64,000 bases of DNA from a virus, in IMG/VR virus record IMGVR_UViG_3300044609_000483, positions 19,870-83,869 of that record. One strand, given 5' to 3'. Positions 1 to 7,305 of this stretch are shown in pieces. Within the stretch, counting starts at the first letter, position 1; the number at the start of each line of letters is the position of its first letter. A program made the position numbers and the translations under genes. The notes beneath the pieces were generated by a model. The model did not search any database, was not told where the DNA came from, and was given only the letters and a program-made list of their open reading frames with translations.

Positions 1-912
1 GACGCTAATGGTTACATCTACGTTGAAGTTGACCTTTCTTGTCCTGTATGTGCTGACTGTGACTCAACATCTTTAGATGGTTACACAGGTACTACAATTT
101 ATTCAGGACATTCAGGTAATTCATTTACTTCTATCTATAGAACTTACAAAAATATGGAGTTTGAAGACCAAATTGGTGAGGTTTCTTTTGATTTAGAATC
201 AGTAACTGTTTCTGTATCTGAAAGAAAATTAAGAGCACAATGGTCTCCAGAAATGGCACAAGACGTTGCGGCATTCCACAACATTGACGCTGAAGCTGAA
301 TTGACGGCTTTATTGTCAGAACAAGTGGCCGCTGAAATTGACCGTGAAATTTTACGTGACTTGAGAAAAGGAGCGGCTTGGAACCTACGTTGGGATTACA
401 ACGGATGGAGAAGAATTGCTCAAACTACATCTTATACTCAAAAAGATTGGAATCAAACTTTGATTACGGCAATCAATCAGTTGTCAGCACAAATCCACAA
501 ATCTACTTTAAGAGGTGGAGCTAACTGGATCGTTGTTTCTTCTGAGGTTTCTGCAATCTTTGATGATTTAGAATACTTCCACGTATCTAACGCATCTCCT
601 GAACAAGACCAATACAATATGGGTATTGAAAGAGTTGGTACTCTTGCAGGACGTTACCAAGTTTACCGTGACCCTTACTTCCCACCAAACACAGTTTTGT
701 TAGGACATAAAGGAACATCATTGTTAGACACAGGTTACATCTACGCACCGTACGTACCTCTACAATTAACACCTACAATGTACAATCCGTTCAACTTTAC
801 TCCGATTAAAGGAATAATGACGAGATACGCGAAAAAAATGGTAAACAACAGATTTTACGGAAGAATTACCGTAGATGGTGTTCGTACATTTGATTTAAGA
901 GAATTGAGATAA
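1..912 (+). CDS. Major capsid protein, gp23-like, C-terminal part (5' end outside window)
   Basis: The frame is open from base 1 with no start codon that fits the family, so the N-terminus lies to the left. The text 'LRAQWSPEMAQDVAAFHNID' followed by 'AEAELTALLSEQVAAEIDRE' is the conserved core of T4 gp23-type capsid proteins, and the C-terminus 'YGRITVDGV' also fits. The protein would form the hexamers of the prohead shell. An insertion near the left edge carries a compact cysteine motif (CPVCADC, codons 15-21 of the window), which could bind metal or form disulfides. A strong hairpin terminator follows 26 bases after the stop, as expected for a highly expressed late gene. The family call is firm; how much is missing upstream cannot be seen. 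Confidence 0.9.
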   Translation, partial: DANGYIYVEVDLSCPVCADCDSTSLDGYTGTTIYSGHSGNSFTSIYRTYKNMEFEDQIGEVSFDLESVTVSVSERKLRAQWSPEMAQDVAAFHNIDAEAELTALLSEQVAAEIDREILRDLRKGAAWNLRWDYNGWRRIAQTTSYTQKDWNQTLITAINQLSAQIHKSTLRGGANWIVVSSEVSAIFDDLEYFHVSNASPEQDQYNMGIERVGTLAGRYQVYRDPYFPPNTVLLGHKGTSLLDTGYIYAPYVPLQLTPTMYNPFNFTPIKGIMTRYAKKMVNNRFYGRITVDGVRTFDLRELR

Positions 913-938
913 TCAAAATCTTAAAGTATTACACTCAA

Positions 939-965
939 AAGGGACAATTTATTGTCCCTTTTTTT
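939..965 (+). terminator. Rho-independent terminator after the capsid gene
   Basis: A perfect 9-bp stem (AAGGGACAA / TTGTCCCTT) with a 4-base loop is followed by a run of seven T. It ends the capsid transcript. On the opposite strand the same hairpin is followed by four T, so it may also stop the convergent small gene whose stop codon touches it. Confidence 0.85.
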
Positions 966-1203
966 ATTTCTCATTAGTTTGGGTAGAATCCCCCAATTTT
1001 GAAAACACTCTAATAGATTTAGAAATAACTTCAGATTCGCCTATTGTATAGATTCCTCTATTATATGCACACTTAACCGCCTCCACTAAATAGTATATTG
1101 CGTGTTCTTTATCCATAGTGGATAGTATAACTTCCAGGTGTTCTTCGTTAAACAAATCAATTGTTCCGAATAAATTACCAAATAACTCTTCTTTATTTTT
1201 CAT
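964..1203 (-). CDS. Small acidic protein of unknown function
   Basis: This 79-residue protein begins MKNKEELFGNLFG and is predicted largely helical, with no membrane segment, Cys cluster or recognisable motif. It converges on the capsid gene and shares its terminator hairpin. The region upstream of its ATG (1204-1241) is the divergent intergenic stretch shared with the gene at 1242. I do not recognise the family. The reading frame is reasonable for a gene because it fills the space between terminator and divergent promoter. Confidence 0.6.
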   Translation of the reverse strand: MKNKEELFGNLFGTIDLFNEEHLEVILSTMDKEHAIYYLVEAVKCAYNRGIYTIGESEVISKSIRVFSKLGDSTQTNEK

Positions 1204-1219
1204 TTTATTTAATATAAGA

Positions 1220-1227
1220 TATTTATA
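1220..1227 (+). promoter_or_regulatory. TATTTATA box, candidate late promoter
   Basis: GATATTTATA lies 14 nt before the ATG at 1242. The same octamer recurs 10-15 nt before the starts of many virion genes in this window. Promoter function is inferred from position and recurrence only. Confidence 0.45.
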
Positions 1228-1241
1228 ATTATAATTAAATA

Positions 1242-2546
1242 ATGAACATAAATCAAATATTAAGAAAAATTTTAAATGAGGCTACTTCTGATAGTTCCGG
1301 AAGTAGAGGATCGTATATCGGTCCACTACAACCTGGGGTTAGAGAATTTAAAAAAATTGATTTACAACCGTTCACAATGCCCGTTTCAAAATACAATAAC
1401 GCAATGTTACAGTATGATAGTTATGATGGGTCAATGAGTTTACCAAAAAAACAAATTAATAAATTAGAAAATAAATCCAAAAAAATTTCTAATTATATAA
1501 AGAATCACCCAAATTCAACATCTAGTGATGAAGATGGTAATGTAATTAATCAATACCCAGGAAAAATAACTGAATCCAGTACATCTATTTCAGCGGGAGC
1601 ATATAATGGACCACAAGAACTTGGTTTACGTAAATGGAAAAAACATATATTAGGACCGTACACCGATGAGGTTGACCATTACATAACTAAGAAATACAAG
1701 GAAAAAACATTAAAAGGTAATGTTAAAAGAATTGTTGGTGTTTGGGAAAAGGACCCACATACTGATTCATATGAGGTTGATACATATCCGGTAGATACAA
1801 TTAAAGAAGACCTTAGTGTTTGGTTTGGTAATAAAAAAAAATCAAAGGGTTCATCAGAACCACAAGGTCCGTGGGTAAATATATGTAGTAATAAAAAGGG
1901 TGGAGGTCATCCACCTTGCGGTAGACCAGATGCGGATTCAAAAGGTTACCCAAAATGTAGAGCCGCTGGGGTTGCTGCAAAAATGACAGATGAACAAAAA
2001 AAATCAGCGTGTCAACAAAAAAGAAGTGCTGAGAAAAAAGACACCCAAATTGGTAAAGGTCAAAAACCAATTATGACAAAATATAAACCAAGAACAAATG
2101 AAAATATGAAAAGAAAAATTATTACATTAACCGAAAACGATTTAATGAGAATTGTTAAACGAGTTATAACAGAACAAAAAACACCTACTGGAGTAATTAA
2201 TCTCTTTTGTCAAAATGATATAAAAGATGATTCATTTAGAGAAAATAACTTAATCTTCAATAGTGAAGAAGATAAGAATGGAGGAATAAATGGTGGTGGA
2301 TATAAAAGATTATACTTATCCCCGTCACCATCATCAACAATTCCTAGAGAAACATATGATACTGATATGTTTACGTTGGATATAGTGCCAGCCGACATTC
2401 TAAGTCAAGATTTTTTAGACCAAACCGAATTTGATGATCCTAACGCCAAAGTTTATTTTCTTGGTATTAAAAATGACTTAACATACTTTTGTCGTATAGA
2501 TTCCGGTACTGATCCGGAATGGAAAACTTATCTGAATAGTCTTTAA
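1242..2546 (+). CDS. Multi-segment virion-type protein with DUF5872-like Cys/Gly motif
   Basis: This 434-residue protein appears built of repeated pieces. Residues 1-14 form a short amphipathic helix ending in LNE|A, a T4-style prohead protease site. Residues about 20-50 and 113-145 are related to each other (GSYIGPLQPGVREFKK against GAYNGPQELGLRKWKK), and the second copy is preceded by ITE|S (109-111). Around residues 206-285 lies a Cys/Gly-rich segment (GGGHPPCGRPDADSKGYPKC) like one seen in many phage proteins and resembling DUF5872. Residues near 289-311 repeat the helix idea (ENDLMRIVKRVITE|Q). The Met codon at 2106 could be an internal start for the C-terminal part. A likely role is an internal head or core component processed by the prohead protease; this is inference. 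Confidence 0.6.
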   Translation: MNINQILRKILNEATSDSSGSRGSYIGPLQPGVREFKKIDLQPFTMPVSKYNNAMLQYDSYDGSMSLPKKQINKLENKSKKISNYIKNHPNSTSSDEDGNVINQYPGKITESSTSISAGAYNGPQELGLRKWKKHILGPYTDEVDHYITKKYKEKTLKGNVKRIVGVWEKDPHTDSYEVDTYPVDTIKEDLSVWFGNKKKSKGSSEPQGPWVNICSNKKGGGHPPCGRPDADSKGYPKCRAAGVAAKMTDEQKKSACQQKRSAEKKDTQIGKGQKPIMTKYKPRTNENMKRKIITLTENDLMRIVKRVITEQKTPTGVINLFCQNDIKDDSFRENNLIFNSEEDKNGGINGGGYKRLYLSPSPSSTIPRETYDTDMFTLDIVPADILSQDFLDQTEFDDPNAKVYFLGIKNDLTYFCRIDSGTDPEWKTYLNSL

Positions 2547-2806
2547 TCGTTAAACTTAGGAACAACAATCGGTTCGTTAGGGATTGTAATATTACCTCTA
2601 GTGTAAGCGAAAGTTTTAAACCATTCTTTTTTTTCTTTAGACCAAGTTGACATCTCAGTCGCATACTCTGAAGTGAATTTATTTAAATCATATTCTGTGG
2701 TGTCAGAATAAACAATGGCATTTGATGTTTGCGTGTTAGTAATAACTGTTTGGGAAAACAAGTTAAAACTAATAAAAAAAGACAGGGTTAATAAGGATGT
2801 TTTCAT
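2543..2806 (-). CDS. Small exported protein with Bacteroidota-type signal peptide
   Basis: This 87-residue protein begins with a classical signal peptide: MKTSLLTLSFFISFNLFSQ, basic start, hydrophobic core, and a cleavage context before Gln that is very common in flavobacterial secreted proteins. The mature part is about 68 residues, polar, rich in Thr, Glu and aromatic residues, with no cysteine, so it is not a lipoprotein. Its stop codon overlaps the stop of the convergent gene ending at 2546 by four bases. The function is unknown; an envelope-acting host-interaction protein (periplasmic or surface) is possible. The signal peptide is the main evidence for the host group. Confidence 0.6.
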   Translation of the reverse strand: MKTSLLTLSFFISFNLFSQTVITNTQTSNAIVYSDTTEYDLNKFTSEYATEMSTWSKEKKEWFKTFAYTRGNITIPNEPIVVPKFND

Positions 2807-2853
2807 AAGGTTTATTTTTTTAATTATTTATACAAATATAAGTATTCTATTCT

Positions 2854-2880
2854 AACCACCAAAATTTTTTGTGGTTTTTT
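2854..2880 (+). terminator. Hairpin with T-run, rightward terminator
   Basis: AACCAC pairs with GTGGTT, and AAAA/TTTT inside extends the stem past one bulged C. A run of six T follows on the + strand only. It would stop transcription that leaves the gene ending at 2546 after crossing the leftward gene at 2543-2806. Leftward the hairpin lacks a T-run. Confidence 0.45.
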
Positions 2881-3310
2881 ATTTAACAACGTGATTCTCT
2901 AATTTTTCTAATACGTGTTGTAGAGAATTTTTAATTTGGGAACTAACATCTTGTTCTGTCTCTGAACGTCTTTTTTCTGTTTCAGTATCAAAGATAAATG
3001 TTATTCTTTCCCAATCTCTATCTGATAATTTAACGTTATAATTAAAAACGTGATTTGTGATCTCAATTCTACCATGATCCATAGTAACAAACATATCAAA
3101 CGCAGTATTTCTAATATATCGTTTATTAGACATTGGGGCTATCATAAAATCGGAATGAGGGTTTGAGATTAATTTAAGACATATCTTAAAACAAGTTTTT
3201 TCGTATGACGTAACTTCCTCTTGGTAAGTTTTCATCAATGACGAACGTTTTGACCAAAGATAAAATCTCATCTTAAATCTTTTAAAAAATCTGATTATTT
3301 TTTTTTTCAT
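2879..3310 (-). CDS. Conserved-looking protein of unknown function
   Basis: This 143-residue protein has a strongly basic N-terminus (MKKKIIRFFKRFKMRFYLW) that could be an amphipathic membrane-binding or nucleic-acid-binding helix. A mixed alpha/beta middle (ITNHVFNYNVKLSDRDWERI) and a charged C-terminal helix follow. There is no catalytic motif that I recognise. It lies downstream of the leftward gene at 3384 with a gap of about 70 bases and may share its transcript. Confidence 0.55.
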   Translation of the reverse strand: MKKKIIRFFKRFKMRFYLWSKRSSLMKTYQEEVTSYEKTCFKICLKLISNPHSDFMIAPMSNKRYIRNTAFDMFVTMDHGRIEITNHVFNYNVKLSDRDWERITFIFDTETEKRRSETEQDVSSQIKNSLQHVLEKLENHVVK

Positions 3311-3383
3311 ATATGTGTGTTATTTTTAGTATAAACAAATATAATCAAATTAATTTAATCCACAAATAAAATCTTTAAATAAT

Positions 3384-3848
3384 TTAACAATAAGCTCCAG
3401 AACAATGTCTTTTACCATCTAAACCTTTAATTTTTCCTTTACATACTTGTACGGCATGGCCATTTGAATATGCGGAGGGGTACACGTCATATTTTGCCTT
3501 TGCTGATGCCTTACCCCTTGCACAAAGAGGTGTGCCAGTTTTTTTTCTACCTTCCATCATAACCGTATCATCATCCATATTCATAGACATTTCCATACCG
3601 TCTTTTTTAGATTCATTCATTAAAAAATCAAATACTTGGTCCATGTTATTTTTTGCTTCTGAAATATGGTCTTGAGCCCAATCATGACCATTATCTAAAA
3701 TAGATTCAATCATGTCTTGGTCTAAATCTAATAACATATCACATTGTCTTCTCATTTGTTCTAAATTTGAAAAGAACATATATCTTTGAGATTTTTCTTC
3801 GTGTGTTTCTCTAATAACTTTTTTAATTAATCTATCTAAATTTCTCAT
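3384..3848 (-). CDS. Virion-type protein with capsid-targeting-like N-terminus and Cys-rich C-terminus
   Basis: This 154-residue protein starts with MRNLDRLIKKVIRET, an amphipathic helix ending in an (I)xE site (IRE, residues 12-14) like T4 internal-protein targeting peptides. A Met/Asp-rich helical middle follows. The last 50 residues (KTGTPLCARGKASAKAKYDV, then YPSAYSNGHAVQVCKGK) match a small basic Cys-containing segment found in many phage proteins. The C-terminal segment is related in style to the Cys/Gly segment in the protein at 1242. It is probably packaged in the head; the function is unknown. Confidence 0.6.
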   Translation of the reverse strand: MRNLDRLIKKVIRETHEEKSQRYMFFSNLEQMRRQCDMLLDLDQDMIESILDNGHDWAQDHISEAKNNMDQVFDFLMNESKKDGMEMSMNMDDDTVMMEGRKKTGTPLCARGKASAKAKYDVYPSAYSNGHAVQVCKGKIKGLDGKRHCSGAYC

Positions 3849-3858
3849 TTTTAAAATA

Positions 3859-4026
3859 TTACGAATTTAATCCATCCGGACCTCCAAGAACTACCATATT
3901 CAATTGAGTTACCGTACCACCCGTTAAATCGGACCATACGGGGTGAGGTGGTGTTACTGACACCACAGATTGGTCACATAATTCAATACATATTGTAACT
4001 TCAGTATTTGCGCTTGATTCTCCCAT
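3859..4026 (-). CDS. 55-residue small protein, possible virion decoration or tail peptide
   Basis: The frame runs from ATG at 4026 to TAA at 3859 and reads MGESSANTEVTICIELCDQS at its start and VTQLNMVVLGGPDGLN near its end. It has two cysteines and a high share of Thr/Val, suggesting a short beta-rich structural peptide. A TATTTATA box lies 15 nt upstream. Its C-terminal 17 residues are repeated almost exactly in the fragment at 4056-4115, which supports it being a genuine gene that was once duplicated in tandem. The function is unknown. Confidence 0.55.
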   Translation of the reverse strand: MGESSANTEVTICIELCDQSVVSVTPPHPVWSDLTGGTVTQLNMVVLGGPDGLNS

Positions 4027-4041
4027 TTTTATTTGTTTTTA

Positions 4042-4049
4042 TATAAATA
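4042..4049 (-). promoter_or_regulatory. TATTTATA box, candidate late promoter
   Basis: It reads TATTTATA on the minus strand, 15 nt before the ATG of the 55-residue gene. It belongs to the recurrent set described for the capsid and fibre genes. Confidence 0.4.
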
Positions 4050-4055
4050 TATTGT

Positions 4056-4115
4056 TTAATTGTTTAATCCATCAGAACCACCTAATGTTACCATATTTAA
4101 TTGTGTTACTTGACA
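4056..4115 (-). pseudogene. Remnant 3' end of a duplicated copy of the 55-residue gene
   Basis: Read leftward directly after the TAA of the gene at 4116, in the same frame, the sequence gives CQVTQLNMVTLGGSDGLNN and a stop. This matches the C-terminus of the adjacent 55-residue protein (VTQLNMVVLGGPDGLNS) with few changes. There is no start codon in frame and the N-terminal two thirds are absent. The remnant therefore looks like the tail of a second copy whose front was replaced by the structural gene at 4116-5579, or a 3' scar of a cassette swap. Confidence 0.6.
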
Positions 4116-5579
4116 TTATTTTTTATTCACAATCTGGAATTTTATTGTTCTTTTAAATGTATTTATCTCACCACTTGAAATAACTTTTAAATCAACATAA
4201 TACTCATTTGGTATTTTATCTCTCATATCAAAAATAAAATAATATTCATTTGATGTTCTATTTAATTTTGTCCAATCTTGAACTTGAACTTCTGTTTGAC
4301 CTTCTCTAACATAAACACGATAAAAACCTTCTACTTTTGGTAGTTGTTTATTAGTTGTAAAAGCTTGTTTAATAATTACGCTAACTTTTCTAATATCGGT
4401 GTTTAATATTTTTTCATCTTGTTTAACACCATAAAAATCAAAACCATATGTTGCTGGTTCATTAGTTGTTGTTGTAAGTTGTATGGATTTTTTAATTGGG
4501 TAAATTACAAACTCATTAACCACATTAGGTAATGAAAATCCATTTAACTTTATATTAGACCAAGTATCTGTGAATATACAAGGTGTGTGGTATCCAATAA
4601 GTGGAGGTATTGTAACCTCATAAACCCCTTGTGTTCTTTGACATGTGGGTAGATTAATTAATCCTGGAATTGCAGTCCCAGTTTGATCCTTAATAGTGAC
4701 AAAAGGATTTTCATCAAGATTTTGAAAACTACCATCTTCAAAAGAGTAAAGGTAAAGTTTGTTTGTTTTACCTAAAGAAAAAGTATTCCTATCATCCTCA
4801 ATTAAATCGTCATATACAGTTTCTAATCTTGGTTCATAAAATGTCTGAGTATGTCTTGAAAAGAACCCAACATAATAAGGTGCGGTTGTCCCAGTTAAAT
4901 TTTCTAATTGGGGTAAATATGAAATTCCCCAACCAACAGGGTTAACAAAATTACCTTGTATAATTGAATTTATATCATTTGTCATATCAAACTCAATGTT
5001 CTCATCCCCAAATTCAAAATGTTGTATATCAACAATGGTTAATGCCGAAAAATTAAAAACACCAGAATTTGTATTATCATAAATTCCTTGTTGTTCCCAA
5101 TCATATAAAGTTTCTCTTTGAACCCAGTTAGATGGTCTTACAGAATAATTTCTATCTCCAGGTAATGACTGTACATCTGTGAAATCATAACCAACACCTT
5201 CATCCCAAGTTTGTGGTTTTGTTTCGTTAAAATCCTCATAAGGTATTCTCCACAAAATTAAATCAAATGAAGTTGCTCTTTCCATTTCTGATGCGGTCTT
5301 TGTATTTAAAAAATCCCTATCAAAAAAAGAGGTATTAACCATCCTTAAAGTGTGTTTAACATTATCAAAACAGGTTACGCCTGTTGTAATAATTCCTTGT
5401 TGATACTTTTCCTGTAATTCTGTAAGGTCTATATTAAATATAAATCTTGAGAATCCAATTGGGATTTTAACATCACCGTCACCATAGTACAACTCAACAA
5501 TAGGATTTCTTCCCGTATTTGTTAAACCACTGTAGACGATAGTGTTATTCCTACTAAAATAAGAGTTGTGAATTGACAT
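4116..5579 (-). CDS. Putative virion structural protein (baseplate/fibre-associated)
   Basis: This 487-residue protein has mixed beta composition, no signal peptide, and many aromatic and Asn/Thr residues. It opens with MSIHNSYFSRNNTIVYSGLT and then NTGRNPIVELYYG, a pattern similar to the 'F..NNTI....NTG.NP..EL.YG' opening of beta-sandwich adhesin modules (DNRLRE/CBM96-like); this resemblance is weak. A TATTTATA box lies 12 nt upstream of the ATG and overlaps the stop codon of the baseplate hub gene. Its place directly after the hub gene suggests a baseplate-proximal or tail-fibre role. The precise function is not identified. Confidence 0.6.
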   Translation of the reverse strand: MSIHNSYFSRNNTIVYSGLTNTGRNPIVELYYGDGDVKIPIGFSRFIFNIDLTELQEKYQQGIITTGVTCFDNVKHTLRMVNTSFFDRDFLNTKTASEMERATSFDLILWRIPYEDFNETKPQTWDEGVGYDFTDVQSLPGDRNYSVRPSNWVQRETLYDWEQQGIYDNTNSGVFNFSALTIVDIQHFEFGDENIEFDMTNDINSIIQGNFVNPVGWGISYLPQLENLTGTTAPYYVGFFSRHTQTFYEPRLETVYDDLIEDDRNTFSLGKTNKLYLYSFEDGSFQNLDENPFVTIKDQTGTAIPGLINLPTCQRTQGVYEVTIPPLIGYHTPCIFTDTWSNIKLNGFSLPNVVNEFVIYPIKKSIQLTTTTNEPATYGFDFYGVKQDEKILNTDIRKVSVIIKQAFTTNKQLPKVEGFYRVYVREGQTEVQVQDWTKLNRTSNEYYFIFDMRDKIPNEYYVDLKVISSGEINTFKRTIKFQIVNKK

Positions 5580-5591
5580 TTACTTTTTTAA

Positions 5592-5599
5592 TATAAATA
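5592..5599 (-). promoter_or_regulatory. TATTTATA box overlapping the hub gene stop
   Basis: On the minus strand the sequence reads TGATATTTATA, where TGA is the stop of the gene at 5600 and TATTTATA begins in the stop codon. The ATG of the next gene lies 12 nt downstream. Confidence 0.45.
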
Positions 5600-7102
5600 T
5601 CAATTAATTCGAATATTTTGATTTAAAATTGTTTTTTCTGCATTTGCTAATGCGGTTGTTATGTCTGAAATTTTAACTCCTTGTAATGGTTCTTGTATTG
5701 GAGCCTCATTAATGTTGTGAGTATGAGCCTGAATAAAGTCAACAATTAGTTTTAGAAAATCTATAAGTTCCTCACCTCTAACCATAGAACTTGTGTTTGG
5801 TTTTATATCGTCAAGGATTTTTTCCTGAGATATTCCATATAAGGTATCTTTTAAATTAAAAATATTTCTATTTGGATTTTCTGCTCTGTGAGACAATAAA
5901 TAAAGATAATCACCACCCATTAATCCATATGTTACAGGTCTCTCAAGATACTTTATTTTTTCTACAATAGTTTCCTTAGAAACTTTTTGAGGTCCTACGG
6001 TATCTTTATCCCAAACAACTGCAAACCCTGACTCACTATTAACTTCATTTAATTTTATTTCATTAAAAACTGTTGTTATTAAATTAGATACTATTACATC
6101 ATTACTTAATAATTTTTCATTTGTACTTACGTTTGGACCAAAAACAAATGGGAATTGTTGATTCAATATTCCATTATTTGGATAATCTTTATATCCAGGT
6201 ATTGTAACTTTACCTCTATTGAATCCTCTAATATATTGATTAACTAAAGAACTTACTTGTAATGCGGTAAAACCGGTAAACTCCATTTTTGAACCTGGAA
6301 CAGGAATACAATTAGATGTTGTTCCGGTATTAATTGCAAAATTTAAAACTTTTGTTGAATCCGTTGGTTTAACACTATTAGTTTGAACATACCCACTCAT
6401 AATATTTAAAGTGGTATCTACTCCGGTTATTGACCACTCAACAAAGTTTTTAACTTCTTGGTCAACATAAAAATCAACATTTAAACTCATTGCTCCATCA
6501 TCAACCCTTTCTAAAGTATAATTTGATAATTGAACAAATGACCTAAGATCGTTTGATGTTGGTATTTCTTTATTTGGTGATTTAATATATTTTCCAGACC
6601 TTAAAATAATATCTTCTTGTTTAATTAATAGGTCCGATGTTCCTCTACCTAAAATTGCGTTATCTCCAGGTTCCGGATATACCCCACGTATGTCCACATC
6701 AATTTCTCCGGTAAGTTTGTTTCTAACGTCCTTTGCTTGTTTTATGTAAACTCCATTGTCTAACATAGATTGGGAGTTATCATAAGATTCAAAATAATTG
6801 TTCCAAGGACGACTTACAGGACCTTGTATGTAGAATTTGTTTGCCCCCCTTATTTCATCACGAGTTGCATACATAACGTGAACATATTCACCCACTCTTG
6901 GAACCTGACTAATGTAGTATGGTATTAATGGTAAAAAAACAAAAGGGTCTTTATAAGTCCATATATCTTTAGATGCATTCCAATCTACTGGGAGTGCTTG
7001 TAATTGATTATCAATTTTTGGTAATACCCTAAGTCTACCCAACATTAGTGGGTCGACATTATCTAAAACTTTACCGGATATTATAATTCTTTTATCTTCC
7101 AT
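5600..7102 (-). CDS. Baseplate hub / central spike protein with gp5/VgrG-type OB fold
   Basis: The N-terminal 100 residues carry the pattern typical of the OB-fold of T4 gp5 and VgrG-like spikes: SGKVLDNVDPLMLGRLRVL, then PLIPYYISQVPRVGEYVHVM. The 500-residue length exceeds a bare OB domain; the rest is beta-rich and contains no lysozyme catalytic signature that I can see. The region QVSSLVNQYIRGFNRGKVTI and the Gln/Asn-rich C-terminus probably provide trimer and wedge contacts. It overlaps the small upstream gene by 11 bases, implying translational coupling. It would sit at the centre of the baseplate; 'hub' rather than 'wedge' is inferred from the OB fold. Confidence 0.65.
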   Translation of the reverse strand: MEDKRIIISGKVLDNVDPLMLGRLRVLPKIDNQLQALPVDWNASKDIWTYKDPFVFLPLIPYYISQVPRVGEYVHVMYATRDEIRGANKFYIQGPVSRPWNNYFESYDNSQSMLDNGVYIKQAKDVRNKLTGEIDVDIRGVYPEPGDNAILGRGTSDLLIKQEDIILRSGKYIKSPNKEIPTSNDLRSFVQLSNYTLERVDDGAMSLNVDFYVDQEVKNFVEWSITGVDTTLNIMSGYVQTNSVKPTDSTKVLNFAINTGTTSNCIPVPGSKMEFTGFTALQVSSLVNQYIRGFNRGKVTIPGYKDYPNNGILNQQFPFVFGPNVSTNEKLLSNDVIVSNLITTVFNEIKLNEVNSESGFAVVWDKDTVGPQKVSKETIVEKIKYLERPVTYGLMGGDYLYLLSHRAENPNRNIFNLKDTLYGISQEKILDDIKPNTSSMVRGEELIDFLKLIVDFIQAHTHNINEAPIQEPLQGVKISDITTALANAEKTILNQNIRIN

Positions 7103-7304
7103 TTCTTGAGTTGTACTCCTTTAATAAACTATTATAAGTTGTCTCTAACTTATCTAAATGTTTTGTCATTTTTAAAACAACATTTTTTGTTTTTTCAAAA
7201 TCTTCATTAATAAAATCCATAGCAAATTCAAGATCTTTTTTTGGTCTTACTTTATATTCAGTTATGATTTCTACTATTTTATTTGTTTCTATATTATTTT
7301 CCAT
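7092..7304 (-). CDS. Small coiled-coil protein of unknown function
   Basis: This 70-residue protein is almost wholly helical and charged (KTKNVVLKMTKHLDKLETTY), with heptad-like spacing suggesting a short coiled coil. Its 3' end overlaps the start of the hub gene by 11 bases, and its ATG lies one base after the stop of the 666-residue gene. This tight packing between two baseplate genes suggests an assembly factor or small baseplate subunit. There is no motif to name it. Confidence 0.55.
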   Translation of the reverse strand: MENNIETNKIVEIITEYKVRPKKDLEFAMDFINEDFEKTKNVVLKMTKHLDKLETTYNSLLKEYNSRNGR

Positions 7305-7305
7305 G

